Assembly (NCBI RefSeq): GCF_016863615.1
Contig: NZ_BOPF01000020.1
Location: 62,001-126,000, forward strand
Reading direction: 5' to 3'
Length of the DNA stretch: 64,000 nucleotides
From: Virgisporangium aliadipatigenens
GTDB taxonomy: Bacteria; Actinomycetota; Actinomycetes; Mycobacteriales; Micromonosporaceae
Positions 35,074 through 44,040 of this stretch are shown here, in pieces; positions within the stretch are counted from its first letter, which is position 1, and the number at the start of each line of letters is the position of its first letter. Both the position numbers and the translations under genes were made by a program. The notes under the pieces were generated by a model. That model was not told the origin of the DNA. It saw only the letters and a program-made list of their open reading frames with translations, and searched no databases.

Positions 35074-37368
35074 TCACGGCCGATCGGTCGGTAAGCCCGA
35101 CACCGCATCGGACTGCTCCCGCGGTGGACAGGATGACGGATCCGTCGCCGCACGCGCGGCTGCGAGCAGGCGCAGCGCCTCGTTGCGCGCCCATCGGTCA
35201 CTGCAGTTGACGAAGTCGACCGCTGCCTCCTCGAGCACCCGCGACGCCTCGTCCGAGCGGCCGGCGCAGAGGTGACACCGGCCGAGGAGGAGCCGACCGT
35301 GCGCCTTGCCGTACCGATGTTCCATCTCGCCGAAGAGACCGATCGCGCGGAAGCCGAAACCGAGTGCGGTCTCCCGGTTGCCGGCGGCGAGCTCGATCTC
35401 CGCGCGGCGGTGCCAGAGCCACGCCATCCACAGGCGCTGGCCCAGCGCGTCGGCGCCGTACCACGCGTCGGTCGCCGCCGCACGGGCCGCCTCCAACCGG
35501 TTGTCGGCCTCCAGGGCGATGCTGCGTGCCCAGAGCAGGCCGGGCCGATGCCTCCGGTCCATCTCGGTGCCGTCGCCGCAGAGCCGGGCCGCCTCGTCCG
35601 ACGTGGCGAGAGCTTCTCTGGGGGAACCCGCGAGCGCCTGCACGACGCACAGTTCCAGGCGCAGCCGCACCGTTTCCGCGGTGTCCCGCTCCGTTGCCCG
35701 GTCCAGCGCGTCGCGCAGCAGCTTCTCCGCCGGTGTGAACCGTCGCGTCCGGCGTTCCATCCGGCCGAGCGTGCGCAACGCCCGCACCGTGCCTCTGCCT
35801 CGACGCGCACCCTTGGCGATGGCCGCCAACGCGGTCTCGCGGGCCAGGTCGAAACTGCCGAGTTCGCCGCACACGTAGGCGAACGCCGCCAACGCCCGGC
35901 TCTCCCCCAGCGACTCGCCCTGTTCCTTCGCCAGCGCGACGGCCTGTCGAGCTCCGTGCAACGCAGTCGTCAGCCGACCCTCGATGAGCGGCGCGTACAC
36001 CTTCTCCCGCAGGCCCGGCACGGTCCGCTGCTTCTGCCGGCCGGCCTTCGCCCTCTCCAGCCGGTCGAGCAGGCGCCGGCGTTCCTTGTCCGACAGGGCG
36101 GTGCCGAAACGGGCCCGCACATGGTCATGGACGGTGCTCGACAGCGCGAAGCGCGGTGCGCCGCCGGCGTCGTTCCATGAACGCTCGATGAGATCGGCGT
36201 TGAGCAGCCGGTGCGCGATCCGGATGGCGTGCGACTCGTCCTCCGCGTCGAGGAGCGCCGCGAGCATCCAACCGGTGAAATGGCGTTCGTCGAGCAGCGC
36301 CAGCCGGCGGAACGCCCGCTGCTCCTCGTCGGTCAGGAGGGCGTAGCTCAGGTCCAGGCTCCCCGGTGACGGGGTGCCCGACGGCCCGCTCTCCTTCGCC
36401 TGCTCGATGAGGTCGGACAGGCGCAGGTGCGGCCGCGCGGCCAGCGAGGTGGCGATCGCCTGCAGCGGGATCGGCTTTCCGGCGGCCGCGCCGACGATCT
36501 GCCGAATCTGCGCGTCCTCGCTCGCCACCCGCTGGTCCCCGACCGCGCCGCGGAGCAGTCGGACCGACGCCGCGCTGTCCAGCCCTTCCAACCGGACCCG
36601 GTACGCCTTGGGGAGCCGGTCGGAGAGGCCGCGCAATTGGGTGGTCACGATCGCGCCCCAGGAGCCGCCCTGCGGAACGATCGACGGCAGCACGTCCGGA
36701 TGATTCACCGCGTCGAAAATGATGAGCACGCGGGGCCGGAGTCGCACCATGTGCCGGTACTGACGGAGCCGGTCGTCCGGCGCGTCGGCGACGTTTTCCC
36801 CCGGGCCGCGCAAAGCCGACACGATCCTTCCGACAACCGCGTGCCGGGCTTTCGCCGCGCCTTCGCGGGTAAACTCCGAACGAGGGACCTTCACCTGGAC
36901 GAAAAGCTGGCCGTCGGGAAAGTGTTCGGCGACGGCGTGTCCCGTCTGAATCGCCAATGACGTCTTGCCGATACCGGGCTCGCCTTCGATGAGAACGAGT
37001 CGCGGGCCGCCGGCACCGGCGCGGCGTAAATGAGCCGAGATCAGGTCGACCTCTTGTTCCCGGCCGACGAGCTTCGGCAGAACGGGCGGGAGCTCACGCG
37101 GGACCAGGTAATCTCGCGGCCGCACTCCCGCGGAGGCGCTGTACCAGTCCACCAGGTGAGCGATGCCGCGCCGCCCGGGCCACACGCTGTCCCGCACGAG
37201 TATCCAGAGGAAATAGAGGATCACAGTCACCAGGCCGGGCAGGAAATGCTGGCGATAAATGGCGGTCAACACGGCGACCGTGCCGAACAGCATCAGGTCG
37301 CTGCGGCCGAAGGTCGAACTGGCCCAGGCTATTGCCCTGCCGGTGCGGGCGCGTGTCGGTGTTTGCAT
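35074..37368 (-). CDS. Membrane-anchored NB-ARC STAND protein with TPR-like repeats, first of operon
   Basis: A protein of 764 residues. Hydrophobic helices lie at about 25-38 and 42-58. The NB-ARC domain has Walker A GEPGIGKT at 129-136 and a Walker B VLIIFDAV near 225. A winged-helix region and TPR-like repeats (about 450-740) complete it. It is shorter than the downstream STAND paralogue and only distantly similar. ATG 37368 is chosen because GAGGGGTAGGG precedes it directly; the frame extends to 37407 without a better site. Three genes (this, the 999-residue STAND and the TIR-like protein) form one operon with minimal gaps. Confidence 0.85.
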   Translation of the reverse strand: MQTPTRARTGRAIAWASSTFGRSDLMLFGTVAVLTAIYRQHFLPGLVTVILYFLWILVRDSVWPGRRGIAHLVDWYSASAGVRPRDYLVPRELPPVLPKLVGREQEVDLISAHLRRAGAGGPRLVLIEGEPGIGKTSLAIQTGHAVAEHFPDGQLFVQVKVPRSEFTREGAAKARHAVVGRIVSALRGPGENVADAPDDRLRQYRHMVRLRPRVLIIFDAVNHPDVLPSIVPQGGSWGAIVTTQLRGLSDRLPKAYRVRLEGLDSAASVRLLRGAVGDQRVASEDAQIRQIVGAAAGKPIPLQAIATSLAARPHLRLSDLIEQAKESGPSGTPSPGSLDLSYALLTDEEQRAFRRLALLDERHFTGWMLAALLDAEDESHAIRIAHRLLNADLIERSWNDAGGAPRFALSSTVHDHVRARFGTALSDKERRRLLDRLERAKAGRQKQRTVPGLREKVYAPLIEGRLTTALHGARQAVALAKEQGESLGESRALAAFAYVCGELGSFDLARETALAAIAKGARRGRGTVRALRTLGRMERRTRRFTPAEKLLRDALDRATERDTAETVRLRLELCVVQALAGSPREALATSDEAARLCGDGTEMDRRHRPGLLWARSIALEADNRLEAARAAATDAWYGADALGQRLWMAWLWHRRAEIELAAGNRETALGFGFRAIGLFGEMEHRYGKAHGRLLLGRCHLCAGRSDEASRVLEEAAVDFVNCSDRWARNEALRLLAAARAATDPSSCPPREQSDAVSGLPTDRP

Positions 37369-37450
37369 CCCTACCCCTCGCGTCGGCTCATGGCCATCAT
37401 GTCTCATAACGGGCCGGCAGCGGGTCGTAGATCATCCGTTTGCGCGAATG

Positions 37451-37456
37451 TTTATA
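37451..37456 (-). promoter_or_regulatory. Candidate -10 element (TATAAA) of the STAND operon
   Basis: TATAAA on the minus strand lies in an unusually AT-rich stretch (about 37430-37520) upstream of the first STAND gene, 83 bases before its ATG. No convincing -35 hexamer with correct spacing is seen, so this is tentative. Confidence 0.3.
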
Positions 37457-37549
37457 CGATCAAGCGAGTCCGTTTCGGCGGTCCGTGAGAAAAATGAAAA
37501 AGAATTCGGCACAACCTGTCCCGGGCCACACGCCGAACACCGACGGCTA

Positions 37550-38520
37550 GCATCGCCGGGGCGGCAGGTCCGCTGCTCGTCGCCTCGCTGACGGCGGACC
37601 CGTTCGTGGTGTCGACGGCCGCGCTGCTGCGCTGGGCGCCACCGCTGGTCCTCGGCCTGTACGCGGGTGCCCTCTCGGACCGCCTCGACCGCAGGCGCAT
37701 CGTCCTCGCCGCGAACGCCGTCCGCGCCGTGGTCCTCGTCGGCCTCGTCGCGGCGCTGCTCACCGGCACCGAGTCGAACGGGCTGGTGCTGCTGGCGCTG
37801 GGCCTGCTCGGGACGGCCGAGGTCTTCGCCGACAACACCACGGGCACCCTCGCGCCGATGCTGGTGCGCCGGGACGACCTCGCCGCCGCGAACTCCCGCA
37901 TCCAGGCCGGCGTCGTCACGCTCGACCGCCTCGCCGGGCCGGCGATCGGCGCGGTGCTGTTCGCGGCCGGGCGGGCGTGGCCGTTCCTGACCGAGGCGGT
38001 GCTCGTCTGCGCGGCGGTGCTGCTCGTGTCGCGCATCGCGCTGCCCCCGGTCGAGCCGGTCGAACGGCGCGGCATGCAGCGCGACGTCATCGAGGGCGTG
38101 CGCTGGACGGTCCGCCACCCGGCGGTGCGCACGCCGGCGCTGACGATCCTCGTGTTCAACTTCGGGTTCGGCGCGGCCTGGTCGGTGCTCGTGCGCCACG
38201 CCACGCGACGCCTCGGCCTGGACGCCGTCGGCGCTCATCGCCTCGCCCTGGGTCGCCGGGGCGATCGTGTTCGTCTTCGGCGTGCACGAGTTCGTCCGGG
38301 CGACGACCGCCGTCACGGTGCGGCAGCGGGCCGTCCCGACCCACCCGCAGGGGCGGGTCGGCAGCGTCAGCACCATCTGTATCTTCACCGGACTGGTCGT
38401 GGGCGCCCCGATCGGCGGCGCGCTGGCGGGCCGCTTCGACGTGACGGCGCCGTTCTGGTTCGCGTTCGTGCTTACGGCGCTGCTGACCGCCGGCAGCGTA
38501 ACCACCCGGGGTGGGAGCGT
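37550..38520 (+). pseudogene. MFS transporter remnant (5' truncated, internally deleted, frameshifted)
   Basis: The first frame (to about 38230) encodes a typical drug/siderophore exporter-type MFS stretch: PLLVASLTADPF, GALSDRLDRRR and several membrane helices, but the first helix and a start codon are missing. After LGLDAVG the frame is lost. The family resumes in another frame as IASPWVAGAIVFVFG near 38240-38280 and continues as a typical C-terminal half to about 38510. About 60-70 residues that family members have between these two parts are absent, so the break is a deletion plus frameshift. The gene is not functional. It marks the outer border of the conflict island. No neighbour depends on it. 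Confidence 0.8.
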
Positions 38521-38670
38521 CCCGGACGTTCTGGCGGGTCATCGTGCCGCGACGCCCGGCGGCCGTTTCCTTCCGGCCGCCGGGCCATCACTTGTGCCGG
38601 GCCAACCACTTCGCCGGGCCGACCCTTGCGCCGGGCCCGCCAGGTACCGCACGCGGACCTGGCAGCGGAG

Positions 38671-38710
38671 CGGTCCGCCGCGGGAGCAGCGGTAGCAGTC
38701 CGGCGGACCG
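38671..38710 (-). terminator. Hairpin terminator candidate after the esterase gene
   Basis: A perfect 10-base inverted repeat CGGTCCGCCG (38671-38680) and CGGCGGACCG (38701-38710) encloses a 20-base loop. It lies 40 bases beyond the stop of the leftward esterase gene and probably ends its transcript. Confidence 0.5.
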
Positions 38711-38750
38711 TGGCAATGAAGCAAATAGGCGGTTGTCCTTTCCCAATGCC

Positions 38751-40103
38751 CTATGCCACGGCGCAGGCGTTTCCGTTGAGGGTGAACGCCGTCGGCCTGC
38801 CGGTGTCACCGGTGTGCGTCGCCTGGAACCCGAAGCTCGTCGAGCTGTTGGGCGGGATCGTGCCGTTGTAGCTGGCGTTCGCCGCCGTGACGGCGCCGCT
38901 CGTGCCGGTGATCGTCGTGCTCCAGCTGTACGAGATGCGCTGACCGGCCGGCAGCGTGAACGCCAGCGACCAGCCGTTGATCGGCGTCGTGCCGGTGTTG
39001 GCGACCGTGACCGAGGCGGTCAGGCCGGTGTTCCAGCTCTGCACGGTGTAGGTGATCCGGCAGCCGCCGACAGGTGCGGGCGAGGACGGCCCGGGAGACG
39101 AGGGGCCGGCGCTCGACGGAGCGGGGCTCGACGGGCGCGGCGACGACGGCGCGGGCGAGGACGGGCCGGGTGTGGCGTTCTGGTCCAGGCCGAAGAACGC
39201 GATCGCCGCCTCCGCCATGCCGTCCTGCGGCAGGTTGTGCCCGGTGTTCGCGACGCTGATCGCCTCCACCGGCGCCTGCACGGTGTTGGTGCCGTAGCGG
39301 GTGCGGGTCCAGTTGGCGCGCGGCGTGTCGGTGAGGACGGGCGTCCGGCTCACGCCGAGAACGTTCGTCCACTGGTCGATCTCCTCGTTGAAGTTGGGGT
39401 AGCGCAGGGTGTCGTCGTTGACGCCGTGCCACACCTGCATCCGCGGCCGGCTGCCGCTGTAGCCGGGATAGGCGCCCCGCACCAGGTCCCCCCAGGCCTG
39501 CGGGGTCCGGTCGATCTGGCCCTGCGCGCACTGGCTGTTCCAGCTCGAACCGTCGGTCGTGGCGAAGCAGCCGAACGGCACCCCCGCGAAGGCGGCCCCG
39601 GCGCGGAACACGTCCGGGTAGTCGCCGAGGAGGACGTTCGTCATCATGGCGCCGGAGGAGGCACCGGTGACGAACGTGCGGCTCGTGTCGGTCGAGTAGC
39701 GTTGCTGGACGTAGCGCACCATCGACACGAGGCCGACCGGATCGCTGCCGCCGTCGTGTCGCAACGCCTGCGGCGAGGAGACGTCGAAGCACTGCCCCGA
39801 CCGGGTCGCGGACGGGTAGATGACGATGAACCCGTACTGGTCGGCCAGGGCCGCGAAGCGCGTACCGGAGTAGAACGCCGGGCCGGTACCCGTGCAGTAG
39901 TGCACCGCCAGCAGCACGGCCGGGCGGGCGGCGAGCCGGTCCGGCACGTACAGGTGCATGCGCAGGTTGCTGGGGTTGGTGCCGAAGTTCGTGACCTCGA
40001 CCAGTGCGGCCGCCCGCGCGGGTGGCGCCACTGTCAGGGCCGCCACCGTTGCCGTCATCGTGAGGAGGGCCGCGGCGGCGGCCGTCGCGAGCGATCGTTT
40101 CAT
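38751..40103 (-). CDS. Exported PHB-depolymerase/feruloyl-type esterase with CBM2 domain
   Basis: A protein of 450 residues. A Sec signal peptide (MKRSLATAAAAALL... ending near ARA) precedes an alpha/beta-hydrolase of the esterase-PHB-depolymerase/CE1 group. The nucleophile elbow reads GASSG, with a likely catalytic His in ANTGHNLP. A Ser/Pro-rich linker (residues about 315-345) joins a CBM2 carbohydrate-binding domain of about 100 residues, bounded by Cys in GGCRI and NACAV. The protein probably removes acyl groups such as acetyl or feruloyl from plant polysaccharide. It is divergent from a LacI-type regulator with a palindromic operator between them, so it is likely repressed until sugar is present. 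Confidence 0.88.
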   Translation of the reverse strand: MKRSLATAAAAALLTMTATVAALTVAPPARAAALVEVTNFGTNPSNLRMHLYVPDRLAARPAVLLAVHYCTGTGPAFYSGTRFAALADQYGFIVIYPSATRSGQCFDVSSPQALRHDGGSDPVGLVSMVRYVQQRYSTDTSRTFVTGASSGAMMTNVLLGDYPDVFRAGAAFAGVPFGCFATTDGSSWNSQCAQGQIDRTPQAWGDLVRGAYPGYSGSRPRMQVWHGVNDDTLRYPNFNEEIDQWTNVLGVSRTPVLTDTPRANWTRTRYGTNTVQAPVEAISVANTGHNLPQDGMAEAAIAFFGLDQNATPGPSSPAPSSPRPSSPAPSSAGPSSPGPSSPAPVGGCRITYTVQSWNTGLTASVTVANTGTTPINGWSLAFTLPAGQRISYSWSTTITGTSGAVTAANASYNGTIPPNSSTSFGFQATHTGDTGRPTAFTLNGNACAVA

Positions 40104-40225
40104 GACCGTTCTCGTTTCATGAGCAGATTTCCGTCCGTGGGGGGTGGGGACCCGCGGAGTATTCAGCCGGGTTCACCGCGAAATCAATCGACGGCGGTAC
40201 ATCAGCGCAGCACCGCAGGTCGTTC

Positions 40226-40236
40226 CGGAAATTTTC
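40226..40236. promoter_or_regulatory. Half-conserved second operator-like site
   Basis: CGGAAATTTTC shares the GAAA-TTTC core with the better palindrome at 40292-40305, and lies between it and the esterase start. It may be a second weaker repressor site. Confidence 0.35.
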
Positions 40237-40291
40237 ACGGCATCGGAGAGATTGACGGCGCTTGACCCGTTGTGGTGCCGGTCGTATTCTT

Positions 40292-40305
40292 CCGAAAAGT
40301 TTCGG
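40292..40305. promoter_or_regulatory. LacI-type operator palindrome
   Basis: CCGAAA-AG-TTTCGG, a perfect inverted repeat with a two-base centre, lies in the divergent region between the esterase and the LacI-type regulator, 22 bases before the latter's start. It resembles the CGAAA-C-TTTCG elements of actinomycete xylanase promoters. Autoregulation and esterase repression are likely. Confidence 0.6.
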
Positions 40306-40326
40306 CCACCCGATGGGAGAGGCGCG

Positions 40327-41367
40327 TTGGGCGCAGGCGTTCAACGCCCGGGATCTGATACGGGTCGCCGGGTCACCATCACCGCCATCGCGGAGCGCGC
40401 CGGGGTGTCGGTGCCCACGGTGTCCCGCGTGCTCAACGGTCGCTCCGACGTGTCCCCGGAGACCCGCCAGCGCGTCGAGGAACTGCTGCGCGAGCACGGC
40501 TACCAGCGGCGCCCCGGCCGTTCGCGCACCGGCAACGGCCTCATCGACCTGGTCTTCCCCGACCTCGACAGCCCGTGGGCGGTGGAGATCATCCGCGGGG
40601 TGGAGCAGACGGCGCACGCCGCCGGCTTCGGCACGGTCGTCTCGGCGATCCACGCCCGGAGCAGTTCGACCCGGCAGTGGCTGCAGAACCTGCGCGCCCG
40701 GGCGAGCGACGGCGTCATCTTCGTGACCTCCGACCTCGCGCCGCAGGAGCACGCGGAGCTGCGCCGCCTGCACATTCCGATGGTGACCGTGGACCCGTCC
40801 GGCTCACCCGCCGCCGACGTGCCCACCATCGGCGCCACCAACTGGGCCGGCGGCCTCAGCGCCACCGAACATCTGCTCGCGCTCGGGCACCGGCGGATCG
40901 GGTTCATCGCGGGGCCGAAGCGGCTCCTGTGCAGCCGTGCGCGGCTGGACGGGTACCGCGCGGGGTTGGAGGCGGCCGGGCTCAGCTTCGACGAACGCCT
41001 CGTCGCCCAGGGGGACTTCTACCACGAGTCCGGGTTCACGGCCGCCACGGGACTGCTGGCCCGCGATCTACCGCCCACGGCGCTCTTCGCGGCGAGCGAT
41101 CAGATGGCGTTCGGGGCGTACGAGGCCGTGCGCCGGGCCGGGCTGCGGATCCCGGAGGACGTGAGCGTGGTGGGTTTCGACGACCTGCCCGGCGCGCAAT
41201 GGGCCTCGCCGCCGCTGACGACCGTGCGGCAGCCGCTCACCGAGATGGGCAGCCTGGCGGCACAGACCGTGCTGCGGCTGGCCCAGGGCGAGCGGATCGA
41301 CCTGACCCGCGTCGAACTCGCCACCGAACTGCTCGTCCGCGACAGCACCGCCGCACCCCGCGCCTGA
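40327..41367 (+). CDS. LacI-family transcriptional repressor
   Basis: A protein of 346 residues. The N-terminal helix-turn-helix and hinge are typical (ITAIAERAGVSVPTVSRVLNG). The periplasmic-binding-protein-like ligand domain follows, with FAASDQMAFG and VVGFDDLPGA. I place the start at TTG 40327, behind GGGAGAGG; the codons right before the conserved helix give no ATG or GTG, so the start is uncertain. Ligand is probably a plant-cell-wall sugar, judged from the neighbouring esterase. No sugar transporter lies nearby, so it may act on genes elsewhere too. Confidence 0.88.
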   Translation: MGAGVQRPGSDTGRRVTITAIAERAGVSVPTVSRVLNGRSDVSPETRQRVEELLREHGYQRRPGRSRTGNGLIDLVFPDLDSPWAVEIIRGVEQTAHAAGFGTVVSAIHARSSSTRQWLQNLRARASDGVIFVTSDLAPQEHAELRRLHIPMVTVDPSGSPAADVPTIGATNWAGGLSATEHLLALGHRRIGFIAGPKRLLCSRARLDGYRAGLEAAGLSFDERLVAQGDFYHESGFTAATGLLARDLPPTALFAASDQMAFGAYEAVRRAGLRIPEDVSVVGFDDLPGAQWASPPLTTVRQPLTEMGSLAAQTVLRLAQGERIDLTRVELATELLVRDSTAAPRA

Positions 41368-42041
41368 CCCCGCCACTCCCCCGTGGCTGAGCCGGCCGGG
41401 CCTCCGTCCGACCCGGCGCACCCGCCGGTGGTTGCCCGTAGTGACGGCCGCACCCACTGGAAGGGACGGCCCGCCCGACTACGATCCGGCCGAGCGCAGG
41501 CCGTATCGACCGGTCGAGCCGATCCCGCAGTGCCCGGACGCCGCACCCGACCTTCCCTGCGCCGTGAGGGCGGGCGGGCAGCACGGACCGGCCCATCTTG
41601 GCAGGCTGCACATCGCCCGCACGATGCGGCGAACGGCGTAGGCTGACGGCGTCGCTCCGGATTGCCGGGGGGCCGAGTCCGCCGCTCGCGGACGCTTTGG
41701 CTGTCACCCGCCCTTCCGATCGACGCTCTCCCTTGCCGCAGGCACACCAGATGCCGTATCGCGGGTTCGACGGCCTCCTCATGCTCAACGACTGACACCG
41801 ATCCCCGCGGCTTGCTCGCCGTGGTTCTAGCCAACTTTTGAGAGGCGGTGGTGGGCATGACCGCGACGCAACGCCGTGCGGATCCCACCGGACCGGACCT
41901 GACATCCAACGCCACCCTCCCATGGCGGCCGACAAGCGGCCGGTCCGCCGCGCGGCTGACACAGCCAACGGCAGCGGTCGTCATACCGCGCCAGGCAGAG
42001 TTCACCCCGCGGGGCGGACAGCGGCGACCGGAGGCAACATC
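41368..42041. other. Region without a supported gene
   Basis: These 674 bases between the LacI-type gene and the next small gene carry several short open frames on both strands, but none has a domain pattern, a good ribosome-binding site or a convincing codon bias. I see no repeat or RNA gene. It may contain decayed genes. Confidence 0.4.
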
Positions 42042-42536
42042 GTGACCAGCCTCTTCCGCCGAACTCCCGCTGACCGCTCCCGGCGCGTCCGCGCCGAACT
42101 GGCCACCGCGTGGGAACACCTGTTGACCGCCGCCCAGGAAGCCGGACACGTCGGGGACACCTACGTGGCGCGGGGACCGCTGGCCCGGCTCGCCGGGCGC
42201 GGCGCGCCGGCGGCCGCTTCGTGGCGTTGGGTCGCCGCCGGCTTGGCCGCCGGGGTGGTCATCGGCGCGGTCACCACGGCGGCGCTGACCCGGCGTCCGC
42301 ACCGCGCCGACCCGGCCGAGACGCACCACCCGGACGACACATCCCCGCCGGTGCCGGCCAGAGCCCGCACCGCCGTCACGAACCTCGCCCACCGAGCCGG
42401 CGAGGCTGCGCACACCGCCGCCGAGGCCGCCCGGCACGCCGGAGACAAGGCCCGGCAGAAGGCGACCAGCCGTCAACCTGCCGCCGAGCCCGTGCCGGTC
42501 CTGACCCCGTCCGGCCCGGACGACGGCGACCACTAG
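42042..42536 (+). CDS. Hypothetical single-pass membrane protein
   Basis: A protein of 164 residues. The start is GTG 42042 with GGAGG ten bases before; the frame upstream to 41838 reads as noise. Residues 1-55 are soluble and helical (AELATAWEHLLTAAQEAG), one membrane helix lies at about 65-86, and an Ala/His/Arg-rich, coiled-coil-like tail follows. I do not recognise the family; similar small anchor proteins are common in actinomycetes. A hairpin follows the stop. Confidence 0.6.
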   Translation: MTSLFRRTPADRSRRVRAELATAWEHLLTAAQEAGHVGDTYVARGPLARLAGRGAPAAASWRWVAAGLAAGVVIGAVTTAALTRRPHRADPAETHHPDDTSPPVPARARTAVTNLAHRAGEAAHTAAEAARHAGDKARQKATSRQPAAEPVPVLTPSGPDDGDH

Positions 42537-42539
42537 CGT

Positions 42540-42597
42540 GTCGTCGGGCCGGCGCACCGCCGAACAGGCGGCTGCGGCGTGCGCCGGCCACGACGAC
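42540..42597 (+). terminator. Hairpin terminator candidate
   Basis: GTCGTCGGGCCGGCGCA (42540-42556) pairs with TGCGCCGGCCACGACGAC (42580-42597) with one bulge, directly after the stop of the small membrane protein gene. Confidence 0.55.
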
Positions 42598-42717
42598 GTG
42601 AAGACCTTGGATCACCCCGGGAGCGGCGTACGAGGCCAGATCGAAGGCAGCATCTGCCGCGGACGGCATATGGATGTACCGCCCGGCACCGCGATCAACT
42701 GACCTGGACGGTATGGC

Positions 42718-42927
42718 GTGCGGTATCTCAGTGATGTGAATGTGCGCGCAGTGCTGATCGTGCTGATCGAACGCGCAGGCGGCACGATCGAGATCAGCAA
42801 CGGCGAACTCTACGATGCCATGTTGCCCGACAACGGAAACGGTGAACGCTTCGAGATCGAGGAACTGCCCGGATGTCTGCGGTTGACGACCGTCCCGCGT
42901 CCGGGTCCGAACGGCGACCACCGCTGA
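42718..42927 (+). CDS. Small hypothetical protein
   Basis: A 69-residue frame starting at GTG (MRYLSDVNVRAVLIVLIERAGG). The amphipathic N-terminal part, the mixed acidic composition and a fair upstream GGACGG make it more credible than neighbouring short frames. The layout is like small proteins often found in actinomycete genomes that have a short helix-beta fold. There is no recognised domain and no obvious partner. It could also be spurious. Confidence 0.4.
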   Translation: MRYLSDVNVRAVLIVLIERAGGTIEISNGELYDAMLPDNGNGERFEIEELPGCLRLTTVPRPGPNGDHR

Positions 42928-43015
42928 ACGAATCGCCTACAGGCCAGACGCCGCCGGCACGTCCCGGCGGGCGGAACGCAAGGCGGCGGCTTCCAGCGGT
43001 CGCCGCAACGAGCGG

Positions 43016-43168
43016 TCAGGTGACTGTTGCTTTGAGGTCAGCGATGATTATGTCGGTGTCTGCCGGCCCGAGTCGCTTCCGTGGTCGGTTGTTCAGCCGT
43101 GCGGCGACGGCCGCGAGGCGGTCGGCGTCGTGAACAGTTAGGTCGGTGCCGTCGGAAAGGACAGGCCG
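43016..43168 (-). mobile_element. IS30-family transposase remnant (C-terminal fragment)
   Basis: The last 50 codons of a minus-strand frame encode GTDLTVHDADRLAAVAARLN then NRPRKRLG, the C-terminal signature of IS30-type transposases (usually FPKGTDLS...LN-RPRK-LGW-TPAE). Upstream of this point the homology ends, and no catalytic DDE core or terminal inverted repeats are seen. It is a decayed fragment. The rest of 42928-43352 holds nothing else I can support. Confidence 0.7.
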
Positions 43169-43352
43169 CGTCGGGCTGACGACGCGGGCCAAGGCGGACG
43201 GTCGTAGATATCCCGGGAACAGGCGTAGGCTGACGATGTCGTTCGAGACCCCGGGTCCTGACAGTCCGCCGACGGCGGACGCTCCTACCGGCCGAGGCCG
43301 ATCCCTTTCTTCCAGACGTCGCCTGCCGTGCAGCAGGTCAGGACGGTTCATC

Positions 43353-43883
43353 ATGCTCACCAGAGCCGAACGTGCCACTGTCGTCCCATCCGGACCGCCG
43401 ACGTCGCCACGCCTGCTTCTCGCGGAGGTGCGGGCGAGCCACACCATCTTCGACGGTGGTTGGTGGCCGTATTCCTGGTCTCCCGCCGAGGAGTTGCCCG
43501 GTCTCGTCCTCGCACTCTCCGCCCGCTACGGACAGATCCGACAGGTGATGCTCCATGACGGCAGCTGGAACGCCGGCTTCCGACGCCTCGCGGTGGATTC
43601 CGCAGTGGTGCGGATGGGCTGGTTCGTCAGCGTCGATCCGGGCGTTCTGATCGCCACCACCGAACAGGGCGTCCAGGTCGACCTTCTGGTCGTGCCGCCT
43701 GAGGCCACCCGTGCCGACGCGGAAGCGGTGATGCGTCGGGCCGCTGACCCGAGCAATCGACTGCGCGCGCCGGCGATGCTCGCCACGTTGACGCCGACGG
43801 CCTCCGCGGACCGTACCGACAGCCTCCGCTCCCACGCCGTGCGGGGCGACGGTAATGCAGGCACGGAGCCGGCAGCGGTCTGA
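43353..43883 (+). CDS. DUF5994 family protein
   Basis: A protein of 176 residues. The conserved stretch (FDGGWWPYSWSPAEELPGL and VMLHDGSWNAGFRRL) fits DUF5994, a small actinobacterial family of unknown function, cytoplasmic and without catalytic motifs. ATG 43353 is chosen because the conserved domain begins about 35 residues later and AGGA precedes it; the in-frame stretch upstream overlaps the IS30 remnant antisense and is noise. Genes of this family are often present as paralogues and stress-related, but no role is known. Confidence 0.78.
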   Translation: MLTRAERATVVPSGPPTSPRLLLAEVRASHTIFDGGWWPYSWSPAEELPGLVLALSARYGQIRQVMLHDGSWNAGFRRLAVDSAVVRMGWFVSVDPGVLIATTEQGVQVDLLVVPPEATRADAEAVMRRAADPSNRLRAPAMLATLTPTASADRTDSLRSHAVRGDGNAGTEPAAV

Positions 43884-44040
43884 CGTCCGGCGCCGGCGAG
43901 GCCGTGGCGGCAACCCCGGCCCGGTCGGGCACACCGCGGCCGTGGGCCTCATGCGTCAAGCGCGCCAGCAGGATCGTCGAGAAATACCGCAACCGGGCAG
44001 CCAGGCATCTGTCGAATCAACGTTGTCCACAGGCCAGATT

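Noticed and set aside
38521-38871. Continuation of the MFS first frame to 38871
   Set aside because: After the frameshift this frame no longer encodes MFS-like sequence and it runs into the antisense esterase.
41383-41795. Three short plus-strand frames after the LacI-type gene
   Set aside because: No conserved pattern, no ribosome-binding site and no plausible codon bias.
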